A DNA stretch of 64,000 bases from Mesorhizobium sp. NZP2298 (GCF_013170825.1 NZ_CP033365.1:3980001-4044000), one strand, 5' to 3'. Numbered from the stretch's first letter, positions 49,074-62,783 are shown. Notes: generated from the sequence alone by a model not told the origin. Made by a program: numbers and translations.

Positions 49074-49643
49074 TCAGGCCGGCAGCGCGCCGGACTTCTT
49101 CGCCGTCCAGGTGGCGATGTAGTCCATCAAGCCAGGGTTGAGGCAGTCATAGGGTTCGAGCCCGATTGTCCTGAGCCGCGCACGAATACCGTCCATCCGC
49201 TTCGGGTCGACACCGGATTCGATGATCGAGGACACGAAGGCGGCAAAGCCCGGCGGCGACCAGCCGTCCTCGGCGAAGCGTTCGGGGTGGATGAAGGACA
49301 GCCCCTTGAACGCATGGTCGCGCTCGACCGGTCCGTGCATGTGGACGCCGCAGCCGGTGCAGGCGTGGCGCTGGATCAACGCGCTGGGGTCGACCACCTT
49401 GAGCTTGTCGCCGTTCTCGGTGACGGTGACGTCGCCGGTACCGGCGACGGCAACCACCGAGAATACAGCACCTTCCGGCTTCCAGCATTTGGTGCAGCCG
49501 CAGGCGTGATTGTGGGCGATCTGCCCCTTGACCTTCACCTTGACCGGCTTGCTGGTGCAGGCGCAGACCAGCGTGCCGCCTGCAAAGCTTGCGCTTTCCT
49601 TGGGCAGGCCATTGTCGATTTTCGGGTGCAGTTTTTCCGCCAT
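49074..49643 (-). CDS. gfa: Glutathione-dependent formaldehyde-activating enzyme
   Basis: Gfa speeds condensation of formaldehyde with glutathione to S-(hydroxymethyl)glutathione. The 189-residue protein has the zinc-binding cysteines of the family: VCACTSK near residues 26-32, [13 protein letters not shown] near 47-59 and [22 protein letters not shown] precedes the ATG at 49643. It lies directly downstream of adhC, which oxidises its product, so the two form a formaldehyde detoxification unit. Confidence 0.96.
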   Translation of the reverse strand: MAEKLHPKIDNGLPKESASFAGGTLVCACTSKPVKVKVKGQIAHNHACGCTKCWKPEGAVFSVVAVAGTGDVTVTENGDKLKVVDPSALIQRHACTGCGVHMHGPVERDHAFKGLSFIHPERFAEDGWSPPGFAAFVSSIIESGVDPKRMDGIRARLRTIGLEPYDCLNPGLMDYIATWTAKKSGALPA

Positions 49644-49711
49644 TCCATTCTCCTCCCAGTTGTGAACCACAGAGGTCGCTGGCCGGTGGGTCGGCGGCGT
49701 GTGGCTTTGCT

Positions 49712-50839
<1,128 letters not shown>

Positions 50840-50942
50840 CAGGCGTCCTCCAATGCGAATTTTTTTCCAAGGTTTCAGGTTTTATCGACACGATCAACTG
50901 GAAGCTGGCGCCGAGACTGGGCCACAGCGAAGAATTGGAATC

Positions 50943-50970
50943 GCAAATCGATTGAAAGGCAGTGATTTGC
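50943..50970. promoter_or_regulatory. Inverted repeat between adhC and pccA
   Basis: GCAAATC (50943-50949) and GATTTGC (50964-50970) are inverted, 14 bases apart, in the divergent promoter region. It resembles half-sites of short-chain-acyl regulators such as PccR (TTTGCAAA in other alphaproteobacteria), but the match is partial. Confidence 0.3.
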
Positions 50971-51038
50971 ATGGTCGGCTTGACCCCGCAAGCACAGGCC
51001 ATAAAAGGAACGACCGACCGGAGGGGAACGACCTCAGC

Positions 51039-53051
<2,013 letters not shown>

Positions 53052-53169
53052 GCAAGTCGCGCAGGGGCGCGGAAGCCTGTGGTTGTCGGTCGTTTGTGCT
53101 GGACTGGTATCGCCCTGTCCCGGACAATACATCCTCACCGACTCAAAGCCTTCGACAGCGCGAGAAACC

Positions 53170-56100
53170 ATGGCGGATGACAGACTTCCACGCGACCCCC
53201 TGAAGCGCGAAGCCGCGATCGCGGCCGCGCGGCCGGAGGTACCGGCGCGGCCGTTCGTCCATCTGCGCGTGCATTCGGCCTATTCGCTGCTCGAGGGTGC
53301 GCTCCAGCTTGGCAAGATCGTTGGCCACGCCGTGAAAGACGAAGCGCCGGCCATCGCGGTCACCGACACCAACAATCTGTTCGGTGCGCTGGAGTTCGCG
53401 CAGAAGGCGGTCAAGGACGGTATCCAGCCGATCATCGGCTGCCAGATCGCGCTCGCCTTTTCCGGCGAGAACGCAGACGGCCAGCGTGATCGCCGCCGCC
53501 AAGGCCCGGAAATGCGGCCGGTCGTCCTGCTCGCCGCGACCGAGGCCGGCTATTCCAATCTGGTTCGGCTGGTCAGCGGCGTCTACCTGGAAACACCGCC
53601 CGGCGAGGCGGTGCATCTGACCACCGAGACGTTGACTGGACAGAGCGATGGGCTGATCTGCCTCAGCGGCGGACCGCGCGGCCCGATCGGTAACGCCTTG
53701 AAGGAGGATCGCCGCGATCTGGCCGAGACGCGGCTTTTGACGCTGAAGGCGCTGTTCGGCGACCGGCTCTATGTCGAATTGGATCGCGTTGCGGGCTACG
53801 ACCGGGTCATCGAACATCAGACGATCGATCTCGCCTATGCGCACGAACTTCCGCTCGTTGCCACCAACGAGGCATTTTTCTCGTCGCGCGACGACTATGA
53901 GGCGCATGACGCTCTGATCGCCATCGCCGAGGGCACCGTCGTTGCCGTCGATAACAGACGCCGGCTGTCGCCGGACAATTTCCTGCGCAGCCAGGCCGAT
54001 ATGGCAAAGCTGTTCGCCGACCTGCCGGAAGCGATCGACAACACCGTCGAGATCGCGCTGCGCTGCTCGTACTATCCAAAGAACCGCAGCCCGATCCTGC
54101 CGCGCTTCACCGGCGGCGATGCCTCCGACAAGGACGCGGCCGAAAAGGCCGAGGCCGCGGAGCTCGCCCGCCAGGCGCGCGAGGGGCTCGACGCGCGGCT
54201 TGCCCTGCACGGACCGACACCGGGCTACACGGTCGAGCAGTATCGCGAGCGGCTCGAATTCGAGCTCGGCATCATCGAGAAGATGAAATTCCCCGGCTAC
54301 TTCCTGATCGTTGCCGACTTTATCAAATGGGCCAAGGCGCAAGGCATTCCGGTCGGGCCGGGCCGTGGTTCGGGCGCCGGATCGCTGGTCGCCTATTCAA
54401 CGACCATCACCGACATCGATCCCCTGCGTTTCTCGCTGCTGTTCGAGCGCTTCCTCAATCCGGACCGCGTGTCGATGCCCGACTTCGACATCGACTTCTG
54501 CCAGGATCGCCGCGAAGAGGTGATCCGCTACGTCCAGCAGAAATACGGCCGCGACCAGGTCGGCCAGATCATCACCTTCGGTACGCTGCAGGCCCGCGCC
54601 GTGCTGCGCGACGTCGGCCGCGTGCTGCAGATGCCCTATGGCCAGGTCGACAAGCTGTCGAAGATGGTGCCGCAGAACCCGGCCAATCCGGTCAAGCTCG
54701 CCGACGCCATCGCCAATGAGCCGCGCTTTGCCGAAGAGGCGGAGAAGGAGCCGATCGTCCAGACGCTGCTCGACATGGCGCAGAAGCTGGAAGGGCTCTA
54801 TCGCCACGCCTCGACACACGCCGCCGGCATCGTCATCGGCGATCGGCCTTTGTCGGAGCTGGTGCCGATGTACCGCGATCCGCGCTCGGACATGCCGGTC
54901 ACCCAGTTCAACATGAAATATGTCGAGCAGGCCGGCTTGGTGAAGTTCGACTTCCTCGGCCTGAAGACGCTGACCGTGCTGGAGACGGCGGTAAAACTGA
55001 TCCGCCGCCGTGGCATCGACATCGATCTGGCGACGATCCCGCTCGACGACCCCGACACCTATGCCATGCTGTCGCGCGGCGAGGTGGTCGGCGTGTTCCA
55101 GGTGGAAAGTGCCGGCATGCGTAAGGCGCTTATCGGCATGCGGCCCGACTGCATCGAGGACATCATCGCGCTGGTCGCGCTTTACCGGCCGGGCCCGATG
55201 GAGAACATCCCGACCTACAACGCCAGAAAGCATGGCGAGGAGGAGATGGCCTCGATCCACCCCAAGATCGACCATCTGGTGAAGGAGACGCAAGGCGTCA
55301 TCGTCTACCAGGAACAGGTGATGCAGATCGCGCAGGAGCTGTCCGGCTATTCGCTCGGTGAAGCCGACCTTCTGCGCCGCGCCATGGGCAAGAAGATCCG
55401 CGCCGAGATGGACAAGCAGCGTGAGCGCTTCGTCACTGGCGCTGTCGAGCGTGGCGTCAGCAAACCGCAAGCTGACTTCATTTTCGACCTGTTGGCCAAG
55501 TTCGCCGATTATGGTTTCAACAAATCGCACGCCGCCGCCTACGCCGTGGTCTCGTATCAGACCGCCTATCTCAAGGCGCACTATCCGGTCGAGTTCCTGG
55601 CGGCATCGATGACGCTCGACATGGGCAACACCGACAAGCTCGCCGATTTCCGCCAGGATGCGCTGCGTCTCGGCATCGAGGTTCTGGCGCCGTCGGTAAT
55701 GACGAGTTTTCGGCCTTTCGAGGTCGGTGAAAACCGCATCTACTATTCGATGGCCGCGCTCAAGGGCGTCGGCGACGCGGCGGTCGAGCACATCGTTGCT
55801 GTCCGTGGCGAGAAGCCGTTCAAGAACCTCGCCGATTTCTGCGAGCGGGTCGATCCCAAGATCGTCGGCAAGCGTGTCTTCGAAAGCCTGATCATGGCCG
55901 GCGCGCTCGACTGTTTCGGGCATGACCGGGCGCAGATGATGGCTGGTGTCGAACGGATGATGGGGCTGGCATCGTTGGCGCAGCAGAATGCCGTTTCCGG
56001 CCAGGCCGATATTTTCGGCGCCTCGCTCGGCGCGCAGTCGCAGGCGCTCAACCTGCCGGCGACGGATCCGTGGCTCGCCGCCGACCGGCTGCACCGCGAA

Positions 56101-56697
56101 TTCCAGGTTGTCGGCTTCTATCTCTCTGCCCACCCGCTCGACGAATACAAGGCGGCGCTGCAGAAGATGCGCGTGCAGAACTGGGCGGAGTTCTCAGCCG
56201 CCGTCAAGCGCGGCGCTTCTGCCGGCCGCCTGGCCGGCACGGTGACCAGCAAGCAGGAGCGCAAGACGCGAACCGGCAACAAGATGGGCGTGGTGGCCTT
56301 TTCCGACACTTCCGGCCAGTACGAGGCCGTGCTGTTTTCGGAAGGATTGGCACAGTATCGCGACCTTCTGGAAGCCGGCCGCTCCGTCGTCATCACTGTG
56401 GCGGCGGAGGACAGGCCCGAGGGCGTCAATTTGCGCATCAACTCGGTCCAGTCCCTGGAGGACGAGGCAAGCCGCATCCAGAAGGCGCTGCGCATTTTCG
56501 TCAGGAACGATGGTCCCGCCTCAATTATCCAATCCCAACTCACCCAGCGTGGCGAGAGCCAGGTGAGCATTATCGTGATCAAGGAAGAGGCGCAGGGCGA
56601 GGTCGAGATCGCCTTGCAGGGCGGCTACCGCGTCTCGCCGCAGATTGCCTCGGCGATGCGCGCCGTGCCCGGCGTGGTGGAAGTGGAATTGGTGTGA
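53170..56697 (+). CDS. dnaE: DNA polymerase III subunit alpha
   Basis: DnaE is the replicative polymerase. The 1175-residue protein begins with a PHP domain (FVHLRVHSAYSLLEGA near residues 31-46). The first H-x-H is H-L-R-V-H, as in E. coli, so metal-dependent PHP exonuclease activity is probably lost. The catalytic aspartates are in MPDFDIDFC, followed by the palm/finger domains, the helix-hairpin-helix and the OB fold. It is a dnaE1 type. It lies downstream of pccA on the same strand, with a separate start at 53170. Confidence 0.98.
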   Translation: MADDRLPRDPLKREAAIAAARPEVPARPFVHLRVHSAYSLLEGALQLGKIVGHAVKDEAPAIAVTDTNNLFGALEFAQKAVKDGIQPIIGCQIALAFSGENADGQRDRRRQGPEMRPVVLLAATEAGYSNLVRLVSGVYLETPPGEAVHLTTETLTGQSDGLICLSGGPRGPIGNALKEDRRDLAETRLLTLKALFGDRLYVELDRVAGYDRVIEHQTIDLAYAHELPLVATNEAFFSSRDDYEAHDALIAIAEGTVVAVDNRRRLSPDNFLRSQADMAKLFADLPEAIDNTVEIALRCSYYPKNRSPILPRFTGGDASDKDAAEKAEAAELARQAREGLDARLALHGPTPGYTVEQYRERLEFELGIIEKMKFPGYFLIVADFIKWAKAQGIPVGPGRGSGAGSLVAYSTTITDIDPLRFSLLFERFLNPDRVSMPDFDIDFCQDRREEVIRYVQQKYGRDQVGQIITFGTLQARAVLRDVGRVLQMPYGQVDKLSKMVPQNPANPVKLADAIANEPRFAEEAEKEPIVQTLLDMAQKLEGLYRHASTHAAGIVIGDRPLSELVPMYRDPRSDMPVTQFNMKYVEQAGLVKFDFLGLKTLTVLETAVKLIRRRGIDIDLATIPLDDPDTYAMLSRGEVVGVFQVESAGMRKALIGMRPDCIEDIIALVALYRPGPMENIPTYNARKHGEEEMASIHPKIDHLVKETQGVIVYQEQVMQIAQELSGYSLGEADLLRRAMGKKIRAEMDKQRERFVTGAVERGVSKPQADFIFDLLAKFADYGFNKSHAAAYAVVSYQTAYLKAHYPVEFLAASMTLDMGNTDKLADFRQDALRLGIEVLAPSVMTSFRPFEVGENRIYYSMAALKGVGDAAVEHIVAVRGEKPFKNLADFCERVDPKIVGKRVFESLIMAGALDCFGHDRAQMMAGVERMMGLASLAQQNAVSGQADIFGASLGAQSQALNLPATDPWLAADRLHREFQVVGFYLSAHPLDEYKAALQKMRVQNWAEFSAAVKRGASAGRLAGTVTSKQERKTRTGNKMGVVAFSDTSGQYEAVLFSEGLAQYRDLLEAGRSVVITVAAEDRPEGVNLRINSVQSLEDEASRIQKALRIFVRNDGPASIIQSQLTQRGESQVSIIVIKEEAQGEVEIALQGGYRVSPQIASAMRAVPGVVEVELV

Positions 56698-56764
56698 CCG
56701 CCGCCCTTGGCAGGCGGTGGCGATCCTGCGGGTGGCATCTGCCGCTCACGCAATCGCGATCCGC

Positions 56765-57568
56765 ATGAAGACCCCCGACAAGGATTCATCCCCGGATCTT
56801 TCCGCAATTGCGAGCCTGCGCGACACGCTGCGCAGGCTCTACCATGGGCGCACGCCGGCGGCTTTCCGGTTCCAGCTGGCGGCAATCGTCATCGATCTGG
56901 CAATCATCGCCTTCTTCATCGCGACACCCGTCATCCAGCAATCGGCTTCGTTCCTGTGGCTGGATTATGCGGTGGCGGTGCTCGTCGGCGTCGACCTGAT
57001 CGCCAGGTTGCTGGCCTCCAACGACATGCTGCGCCTGATGAGGCAGCCGACCTCCTGGGTGGATGTCTTCATCCTTTTGACCCTGCTGATGCCGACAGCG
57101 CTCGCCAATCTCGGTTTCCTGCGCATCCTGCGGCTGTGGTCATTGTCGCGCAGCGGTTCGATCTGGCGGCATTTCGAGATGCGTGGCCTGCGCCCCTGGC
57201 GGGAGGCGAGCCAAGCGGTCATCAACCTTTTGACCTTTCTCTTTGTCATCACCGGCTTCGTCTATACCTTCTTCTTCCGCAACGGAGCCGGGCTGGAAAA
57301 CTACATCGACGCGCTTTATTTCACCGTCGCCACGGTGACCACGACCGGTTTCGGCGACATCGTGCTGCCGGGCATGGCCGGCAAGCTGACCGCGATCGTC
57401 ACCATGATCATCGGTATATCGCTGTTCGTCAGGCTGGCGCAGGCGATCTTCCGGCCCGCAAAAGTGTTCTTCCCCTGTCCGCAATGCGGGCTGCAGCGGC
57501 ACGAACCGGACGCCGTGCATTGCAAGGCCTGCGGGCATGTTCTCAACATACCGGACGCAGGCGACTAG
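56765..57568 (+). CDS. Ion channel with C-terminal zinc ribbon
   Basis: The 267-residue protein has a voltage-sensor-like N-terminal part with four helices (about 37-55, 63-83, 98-115 and 118-130), a pore with the selectivity filter TTGFGD at 193-198 between two helices, and a C-terminal CPQC...CKAC zinc ribbon at residues 238-256. K+ selectivity is likely, although GFGD differs from the usual GYGD. The tail may regulate gating or bind a ligand. It lies 67 bases after dnaE. Confidence 0.85.
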   Translation: MKTPDKDSSPDLSAIASLRDTLRRLYHGRTPAAFRFQLAAIVIDLAIIAFFIATPVIQQSASFLWLDYAVAVLVGVDLIARLLASNDMLRLMRQPTSWVDVFILLTLLMPTALANLGFLRILRLWSLSRSGSIWRHFEMRGLRPWREASQAVINLLTFLFVITGFVYTFFFRNGAGLENYIDALYFTVATVTTTGFGDIVLPGMAGKLTAIVTMIIGISLFVRLAQAIFRPAKVFFPCPQCGLQRHEPDAVHCKACGHVLNIPDAGD

Positions 57569-57594
57569 GCGCATGAATATTCAGGTGATGCCGG

Positions 57595-58476
57595 CTACGA
57601 CGCCGCCACTTCAGCCGGCTCGACTGGCTTGCGCTGCAAATTGAGCAGATTGCCCATCAGGATGAGCAGCGCGCCACCGGCGGTGAAGGCGTCGATCTGC
57701 TCGTGATAAAGCAGCCAGCCAGCCAGCGCGGACAAGGGCACCCGCAGGAAATCCATCGGCGAAATGACGGTCGCGTCGGCATAGGTGAGCGCACGGGCCA
57801 TGCAGAAATGTGATGACATGCCGGTGAAGGCGATCAGCACGATCCATGGCCAGAGTTCGAGTGAAGGGGTGCGCCATACGTAGAGCGCGGGGATGAGGCC
57901 GAGCGCCGATTGGATGATCAGCATCCAGAAAATGATGCGCACGACGGTGTCCGTGCGGGTCAGTGATTTGACCATGACCAACGATATGCCGAAACAGACC
58001 GCGGCGCCCAGCACGACGAGGTGTCCCGGATCGACAGAGCCGACGCCCGGGCGCACGATGACCACCACGCCGATCAGCCCGAGCACGACCGCCGCCAGTT
58101 TCGGCCGGCTCAACCGTTCGCCCAGAAAAGTCACCGCCAGGATCGCCGTCCAGATCGGGGTGGTGAATTCGATCGAGATCAGCACCGCCAGTGGAATCAG
58201 CGTTAGCGCGTAGAGCCATGCCGCCTGGCCGCTGTAGTGAACCACATTGCGGGCGATGTGGGCGAGGGGACGTTGCGTGCGCATCGCCGCAAAGCCGCCG
58301 CTTGTCAGCACCAGCGGCAGGAGAATCAGGAAGCCGATCACCGAGCGCAGTTCCAGCACCTGGAAGACATTGAGCTCGGCTGTCGTGGCGCGGCCGGCGA
58401 TCGACATCCCCAGGAACGAGGTAACCGACAGCGCCATCCAGAACGCGGCCTTGGGGATCGAAGGGGTGGATTTCAT
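57595..58476 (-). CDS. EamA/DMT-family transporter
   Basis: The 293-residue protein has ten membrane helices in two EamA halves (residues about 13-140 and 150-275), including IPLAVLISIEFTTPIWTAIL and GLIGVVVIVRPG. The family exports or imports small metabolites such as amino acids or nucleosides. The ATG at 58476 gives the typical MKST-like start, and upstream in-frame codons lack a helix. It is convergent with the ion channel and stands alone. The substrate is not predictable. Confidence 0.92.
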   Translation of the reverse strand: MKSTPSIPKAAFWMALSVTSFLGMSIAGRATTAELNVFQVLELRSVIGFLILLPLVLTSGGFAAMRTQRPLAHIARNVVHYSGQAAWLYALTLIPLAVLISIEFTTPIWTAILAVTFLGERLSRPKLAAVVLGLIGVVVIVRPGVGSVDPGHLVVLGAAVCFGISLVMVKSLTRTDTVVRIIFWMLIIQSALGLIPALYVWRTPSLELWPWIVLIAFTGMSSHFCMARALTYADATVISPMDFLRVPLSALAGWLLYHEQIDAFTAGGALLILMGNLLNLQRKPVEPAEVAAS

Positions 58477-58651
58477 GGCCGCTATCTCGCAGGCGGGAGC
58501 CTCTGCCGCAATTGCTAGCCGCTTGATTCTTCTGGACCAGTCGCGGCGACGTTGCAAACGGTCGCGTTGCCGACGGAACCTGATACGCCAAGGGGCGTTG
58601 AGTTGCAGTATTCACCCAAGTCTGCATGTCAGCCCGACGAGGAGAACTTCG

Positions 58652-59158
58652 ATGATATCACCAGCGCGGTTCGCACTTGCCGGCTGTTTGCTGGTCGCGG
58701 CCAATGCGGCACATGCCGATGAGAGCAAGTTTCTCCAATCCTTCCAGGGGAGTTTTGCCGGCAACGGGACTGTCCAGGTGACGACGCAGGCGCCGACCGT
58801 CAGCGTTTCCTGCACCTTCAAATCGGATGCGACAGCGTCCTCGCTGTCGCTCGACGGCAACTGCCGCGGCCTCGTTGTGGTCACGCGTGCCATCAGCGCC
58901 CATCTGACAACCAGCAGTGCCAGATACAGCGGTGTCTATGTCGGATCGCGCACCGGTCCGGCTCAGCTCAACGGCAGCCGCTCCGGCAACGCGATCAATC
59001 TCGCCATCCGCTGGGCCAAGCTGGTCAATGGCGACCGCAGCGCGCAGCTGACGGTGCAGAAAAAGGGAGCCAATGGCATTCTACTGACCGTCACCGACCG
59101 CGATCCCAAAACCGGCAAGAACGTTGTGACCAGTCGCATCGATCTGAAGCGCACCTGA
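58652..59158 (+). CDS. Exported protein of unknown function
   Basis: The 168-residue protein has a signal peptide (MISPARFALAGCLLVAANAA, cleavage near AHA at residue 22). The mature part is beta-rich with two cysteines (SVSCTFK and GNCRGL) that could form a disulfide, and no helix. The ATG at 58652 has GAGGAGAA about eight bases upstream. Similar proteins of unknown function occur in rhizobia. It is convergent with dinB, with four bases between the stops. Confidence 0.78.
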   Translation: MISPARFALAGCLLVAANAAHADESKFLQSFQGSFAGNGTVQVTTQAPTVSVSCTFKSDATASSLSLDGNCRGLVVVTRAISAHLTTSSARYSGVYVGSRTGPAQLNGSRSGNAINLAIRWAKLVNGDRSAQLTVQKKGANGILLTVTDRDPKTGKNVVTSRIDLKRT

Positions 59159-59162
59159 CAGC

Positions 59163-60479
59163 TCATTCCTCGAGCGGCTCCGGCGGGTGGGCATCACGGC
59201 CCCTGCCGAATGTATAGCCGGTCTCCACCGCCTTGCGGCCGAACTTGTCGCGCAGCGCGTCGATCGCGCCTTCGGCCATGGCGCGTTTGCGCGACTGGAC
59301 GTCAACCAGATCCGGCGGGTCGGCCTTGTCGTCATCTGAGAGGTCGCTGACGCCGATGCCGAGCAACCGAAATTTCGTCCCGTCCGTTTCCTTGCGCAGA
59401 AGCTCCACTCCGGTCGAGAAGATGCGGTCAGCGAGCCGGGTCGGGTCACCGAGCTGGCGATTACGCGTGCGCAGCTTGAAATCCTGGGTCTTCAGCTTCA
59501 GCACCACGGTGCGCCCGGCAATGCCTGACTTTTTCAGCCGCGCCGAGACCTTTTCCGAAAGGCCCCTCAGCACCGAGACCAGCTCTTCCAGCGACGCGAT
59601 GTCGGTGTCAAAGGTGGTTTCGGCCGACACGCTCTTGGCGTCCTGGTCGGGATCGACGCGGCGGACGTCCTCGCCGCGCGAAAGCCGGTAGAGTCTATCA
59701 CCCATCGCGCCATAGCGGCGCATCAGGTCGCCACGCTCCATCTTCTGAAGCTGGCCAATGGTGCGGATGCCGTCGCGCTCAAGCGTGGCGTTGAACGCCT
59801 TGCCGACGCCCCAGATCATCGTCACGGGCTGAGCCGCCAGGAAGCCGACCGCCTCGGCCTCGCCGATGACCGAAAAGCCGCGCGGCTTGCGGAAGTCCGA
59901 CGCGATCTTGGCGAGGAATTTGCAGTAGGACAGGCCGGCCGAAACGGTGATGCCGATCTCCTTCTCGACGGCCAGCGCAAAGCGCGCCAGCACCACGGCC
60001 GGCGGCAGGCCGTGCAACCGTTCGGTGCCGGCGAGGTCGAGAAACGCCTCGTCGATCGACAGCGGTTCGACCAGCGGTGTCAGCGCCTGCATCATGGCGC
60101 GCACCTCACGGCCGACGCGCACGTATTTTTCCATGTCGGGCGGGATCACGACCGCCTCGGGGCAGGCCTCGAGCGCCTTGAACATCGGCATGGCGGAGCG
60201 CACGCCGCGGATGCGGGCGATGTAGCATGCGGTGGAGACGACCCCGCGCTTGCCGCCGCCGATGATCAGCGGTTTGTCCTTGAGCGCCGGGTTGTCGCGC
60301 TTTTCGATCGCCGCGTAGAAGGCGTCGCAATCGACATGGGCCAGATGCAGCCGGTAAAGCTCGGGATGGCGGGCAAGGCGAGGGCTGCCGCAGCGTTCGC
60401 AGCGGCGCGTCTCACTGCGCTGAAACGTCAGGCAGTCACGGCAAAAACCGTGATCGGGATTGTTGACAGGGGCCGCCAT
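59163..60479 (-). CDS. dinB: DNA polymerase IV with N-terminal zinc ribbon
   Basis: The 438-residue Y-family polymerase copies past DNA damage. It has a 44-residue N-terminal extension with CRDC and CERC pairs (residues 13-30) resembling a zinc ribbon, then the palm with [13 protein letters not shown] (near residue 50) and SIDEAFLD, and a little-finger domain. The catalytic D...DE are all present. The ATG at 60479 is chosen; another in-frame ATG at 60491 has no clear site. It probably belongs to the SOS-type response, although no LexA site was seen near it. Confidence 0.94.
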   Translation of the reverse strand: MAAPVNNPDHGFCRDCLTFQRSETRRCERCGSPRLARHPELYRLHLAHVDCDAFYAAIEKRDNPALKDKPLIIGGGKRGVVSTACYIARIRGVRSAMPMFKALEACPEAVVIPPDMEKYVRVGREVRAMMQALTPLVEPLSIDEAFLDLAGTERLHGLPPAVVLARFALAVEKEIGITVSAGLSYCKFLAKIASDFRKPRGFSVIGEAEAVGFLAAQPVTMIWGVGKAFNATLERDGIRTIGQLQKMERGDLMRRYGAMGDRLYRLSRGEDVRRVDPDQDAKSVSAETTFDTDIASLEELVSVLRGLSEKVSARLKKSGIAGRTVVLKLKTQDFKLRTRNRQLGDPTRLADRIFSTGVELLRKETDGTKFRLLGIGVSDLSDDDKADPPDLVDVQSRKRAMAEGAIDALRDKFGRKAVETGYTFGRGRDAHPPEPLEE

Positions 60480-60557
60480 CACTGCGAACATAAAGAGAAC
60501 AGAGGCAATGGTACGACAGTGCAAGGCCAGCGACAAGCTTGGCCTGGGGAGAACCGC

Positions 60558-61145
60558 ATGAGCACGACCATAGTGCCGCTGGCGCCTGAGCTCTGGCCTG
60601 ATTTCGAAGACCTTTTTGGCAAGCAGGGCGCCTGTTACGGCTGCTGGTGCACGCATTTCAGGCTGGCGCCGGCGGCGCGGCGCGAAAGCAGCCGCGAACG
60701 CAACAAGGACCATATCAAGGCACGCATCGAAGCCGGCCCGCCGCCCGGCCTGCTGGCCTTCGAGGACGGCAAGGCGGTTGGCTGGATGCAGATCGGGCCG
60801 CGCTACGACGTGCCCGAATGGAACAACAAGGGCAGGGGCTCTGCGCCGATCGACCCCGCCGACGCTTCAGATCCGGGCGTTTGGGCGATCTCCTGCTTTT
60901 TCATTCGCGCCAAAGCGCGCGGCAGGGGTATCACGCATCGCCTCGTTGAAGGCGGCATCGATTTCGCTCGCGGGAACGGTGCACGGCTTGTCGAGGCCTG
61001 CCCGATCGACCTGTCGCGCGATTCGCGTTCGATCGGCTTGTTCGTCGGCTCGTCAGGGGTGTTCGAGAAGGCCGGGTTCGAGAGGCTGGTCGAGCGCAAG
61101 GCGGGTCGACCGCTGATGCGGTTGGTGCTGGAGCCGGGCACCTGA
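60558..61145 (+). CDS. GNAT-family N-acetyltransferase
   Basis: The 195-residue protein has a Cys-rich start ([13 protein letters not shown] near residues 22-34), the acetyl-CoA binding core [21 protein letters not shown] near residues 111-131, and a [10 protein letters not shown]-terminal motif. Similar proteins are annotated simply as GNAT. The substrate is unknown. GGGGAGAACCGC precedes the ATG at 60558. It is divergent from dinB. Confidence 0.83.
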   Translation: MSTTIVPLAPELWPDFEDLFGKQGACYGCWCTHFRLAPAARRESSRERNKDHIKARIEAGPPPGLLAFEDGKAVGWMQIGPRYDVPEWNNKGRGSAPIDPADASDPGVWAISCFFIRAKARGRGITHRLVEGGIDFARGNGARLVEACPIDLSRDSRSIGLFVGSSGVFEKAGFERLVERKAGRPLMRLVLEPGT

Positions 61146-61229
61146 CCACCATCGTCTTGCAGTTGTGATGGTATTTCCCTACCAGACGTAGGAAACGATT
61201 TCTGCCCTTCGACCAAACGGAGAATTCCC

Positions 61230-62783
61230 GTGAACCGTGTGTTGCCAGTTGCCTTTACCGCGCTTGTGCTCAGCGCGCCCGCTTTCGGCCAGACCGTAGA
61301 CAGCCAGGGCGCGAAGCAATTGTCCGATGACCTGTCCCGCTATGTCGGCAAGCAGGCGCTCGACAAGGGCATTCTGAAGATCTCGGTCGAAGGCGACGCC
61401 TACAAGATCGCGTTCGATCTCCAGGCGCTTGCGGCGACCTTTCCCGCAGAAGGAAAGGTGAAACTAGACTTCGCGCCCTACGCTTCGCTGGTCAAGCCGC
61501 GCAGCAATGGGACCTGGGATGTCTCGATGGATTTTTCGCAAAGCGGGTCCTTCGAGTTCAACGGGCCCGAGGGGCTGCAAAGCACGCAGTTTTCGATCAA
61601 GGACGGCAAGGGTTCCGGCGTCTACGATCCCAATCTGGCGGCCTTCATCAGCGGCGCCAGTTCGTTGGCCGGCATGACGATGGCATCGAAGGATGCCAAG
61701 CAGCAGATGGAGGCCAGCACTGGTGCCGGCACCGCGACCATTGCCGCCACCAAGGCCGCCAATGGCGGTGTTGATTTCACCACGTCGCAAAAAATTTCGA
61801 ATTTTGTCGAGGTGATCAAATTCAATGATCCTGAGAGCGGGCTGAATTTCCCGGTCACCATCAAGTCGCCGGAATTGTCGGTGGAAGCCAGCGGCAAGGG
61901 CGTGCAGACCAGGCCGCTGCTCGACCTCCTGGCATTTGCCGTGGCCAATGAGGACGAGACGACGCTGAAGGCAAACCAGGCGCAACTGAAGTCACTTCTG
62001 CTCGCTGCGCTTCCGGTGTGGGAGCGCATCGACGGCACCTATGGCTTCAAGGATTTCGCCGTCGACAGCCCGATCGGCACTTTCGGGGCGACGCAGCTCA
62101 GCACCGTGTTCGGCAGCGACGGCGTTTCCCAGAACGGCAAGATCACCTACGGCATCAAGGCGTCGGGGTTGACCGTGCCGCAGCAGCTTTTGCCGAGCTG
62201 GAGCGTGGCGTTGCTGCCCACCGATATCGACCTCAATTTCGGCGGTGCCAATATCGATCTCGACAGCATGGCGAAGAAGGCGATCGAAGCCTTTGATCTC
62301 AATAAGAAGCCGCCGCTGTCGCCCGAGTTCGGCGACCAGCTCAAAGCCGACTTCCTGGCCAAGGCGCCGAAGGTCGTCATCGGCCACAGCACCGTGAAGA
62401 ACAAGGACATGGAGATCGCGCTGGAAGGCGAGATGACAGGCTTCGGTGAAAAGCCCGACGCCAATCTTACGGTCGATGTCGCCGGCTTCGACAAGATCAT
62501 GGCGCATCTGCAGGACGCCGCGAAGGCGGAGCCGGAACTGGGACAATACGTGCCCGTCGCTCTCATGGCCAAGGGTTTTGCCAAGACGCTGCCGGACGGC
62601 CGTCTGGAATGGGCTGTCAGCACCAAGGCCGACGGCTCGGTCACCGTCAACGGCGTCATGCTGAAGCCCGCCGATCCGGCGGTGGACGACAGCGTCGACG
62701 ATGGGGACGGTGCGGACGATAGCGGCGGCGACGACAGTGGTGGCAGCGACAATGGCGGGTCAGGGGCGAAACTGAATCCTTGA
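61230..62783 (+). CDS. Exported DUF2125-like protein with acidic tail
   Basis: The 517-residue protein has a signal peptide (cleavage near SAPAFG at about residue 20). The long mature part is mixed alpha/beta and resembles DUF945/DUF2125-type periplasmic proteins. The last 30 residues are an Asp/Gly/Ser-rich acidic tail (DDSVDDGDGADDSGG). The start is GTG at 61230 with an ACGGAGAA site about nine bases upstream. The function is unknown; the tail might bind cations. A hairpin overlapping the stop lies at 62780. Confidence 0.72.
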   Translation: MNRVLPVAFTALVLSAPAFGQTVDSQGAKQLSDDLSRYVGKQALDKGILKISVEGDAYKIAFDLQALAATFPAEGKVKLDFAPYASLVKPRSNGTWDVSMDFSQSGSFEFNGPEGLQSTQFSIKDGKGSGVYDPNLAAFISGASSLAGMTMASKDAKQQMEASTGAGTATIAATKAANGGVDFTTSQKISNFVEVIKFNDPESGLNFPVTIKSPELSVEASGKGVQTRPLLDLLAFAVANEDETTLKANQAQLKSLLLAALPVWERIDGTYGFKDFAVDSPIGTFGATQLSTVFGSDGVSQNGKITYGIKASGLTVPQQLLPSWSVALLPTDIDLNFGGANIDLDSMAKKAIEAFDLNKKPPLSPEFGDQLKADFLAKAPKVVIGHSTVKNKDMEIALEGEMTGFGEKPDANLTVDVAGFDKIMAHLQDAAKAEPELGQYVPVALMAKGFAKTLPDGRLEWAVSTKADGSVTVNGVMLKPADPAVDDSVDDGDGADDSGGDDSGGSDNGGSGAKLNP

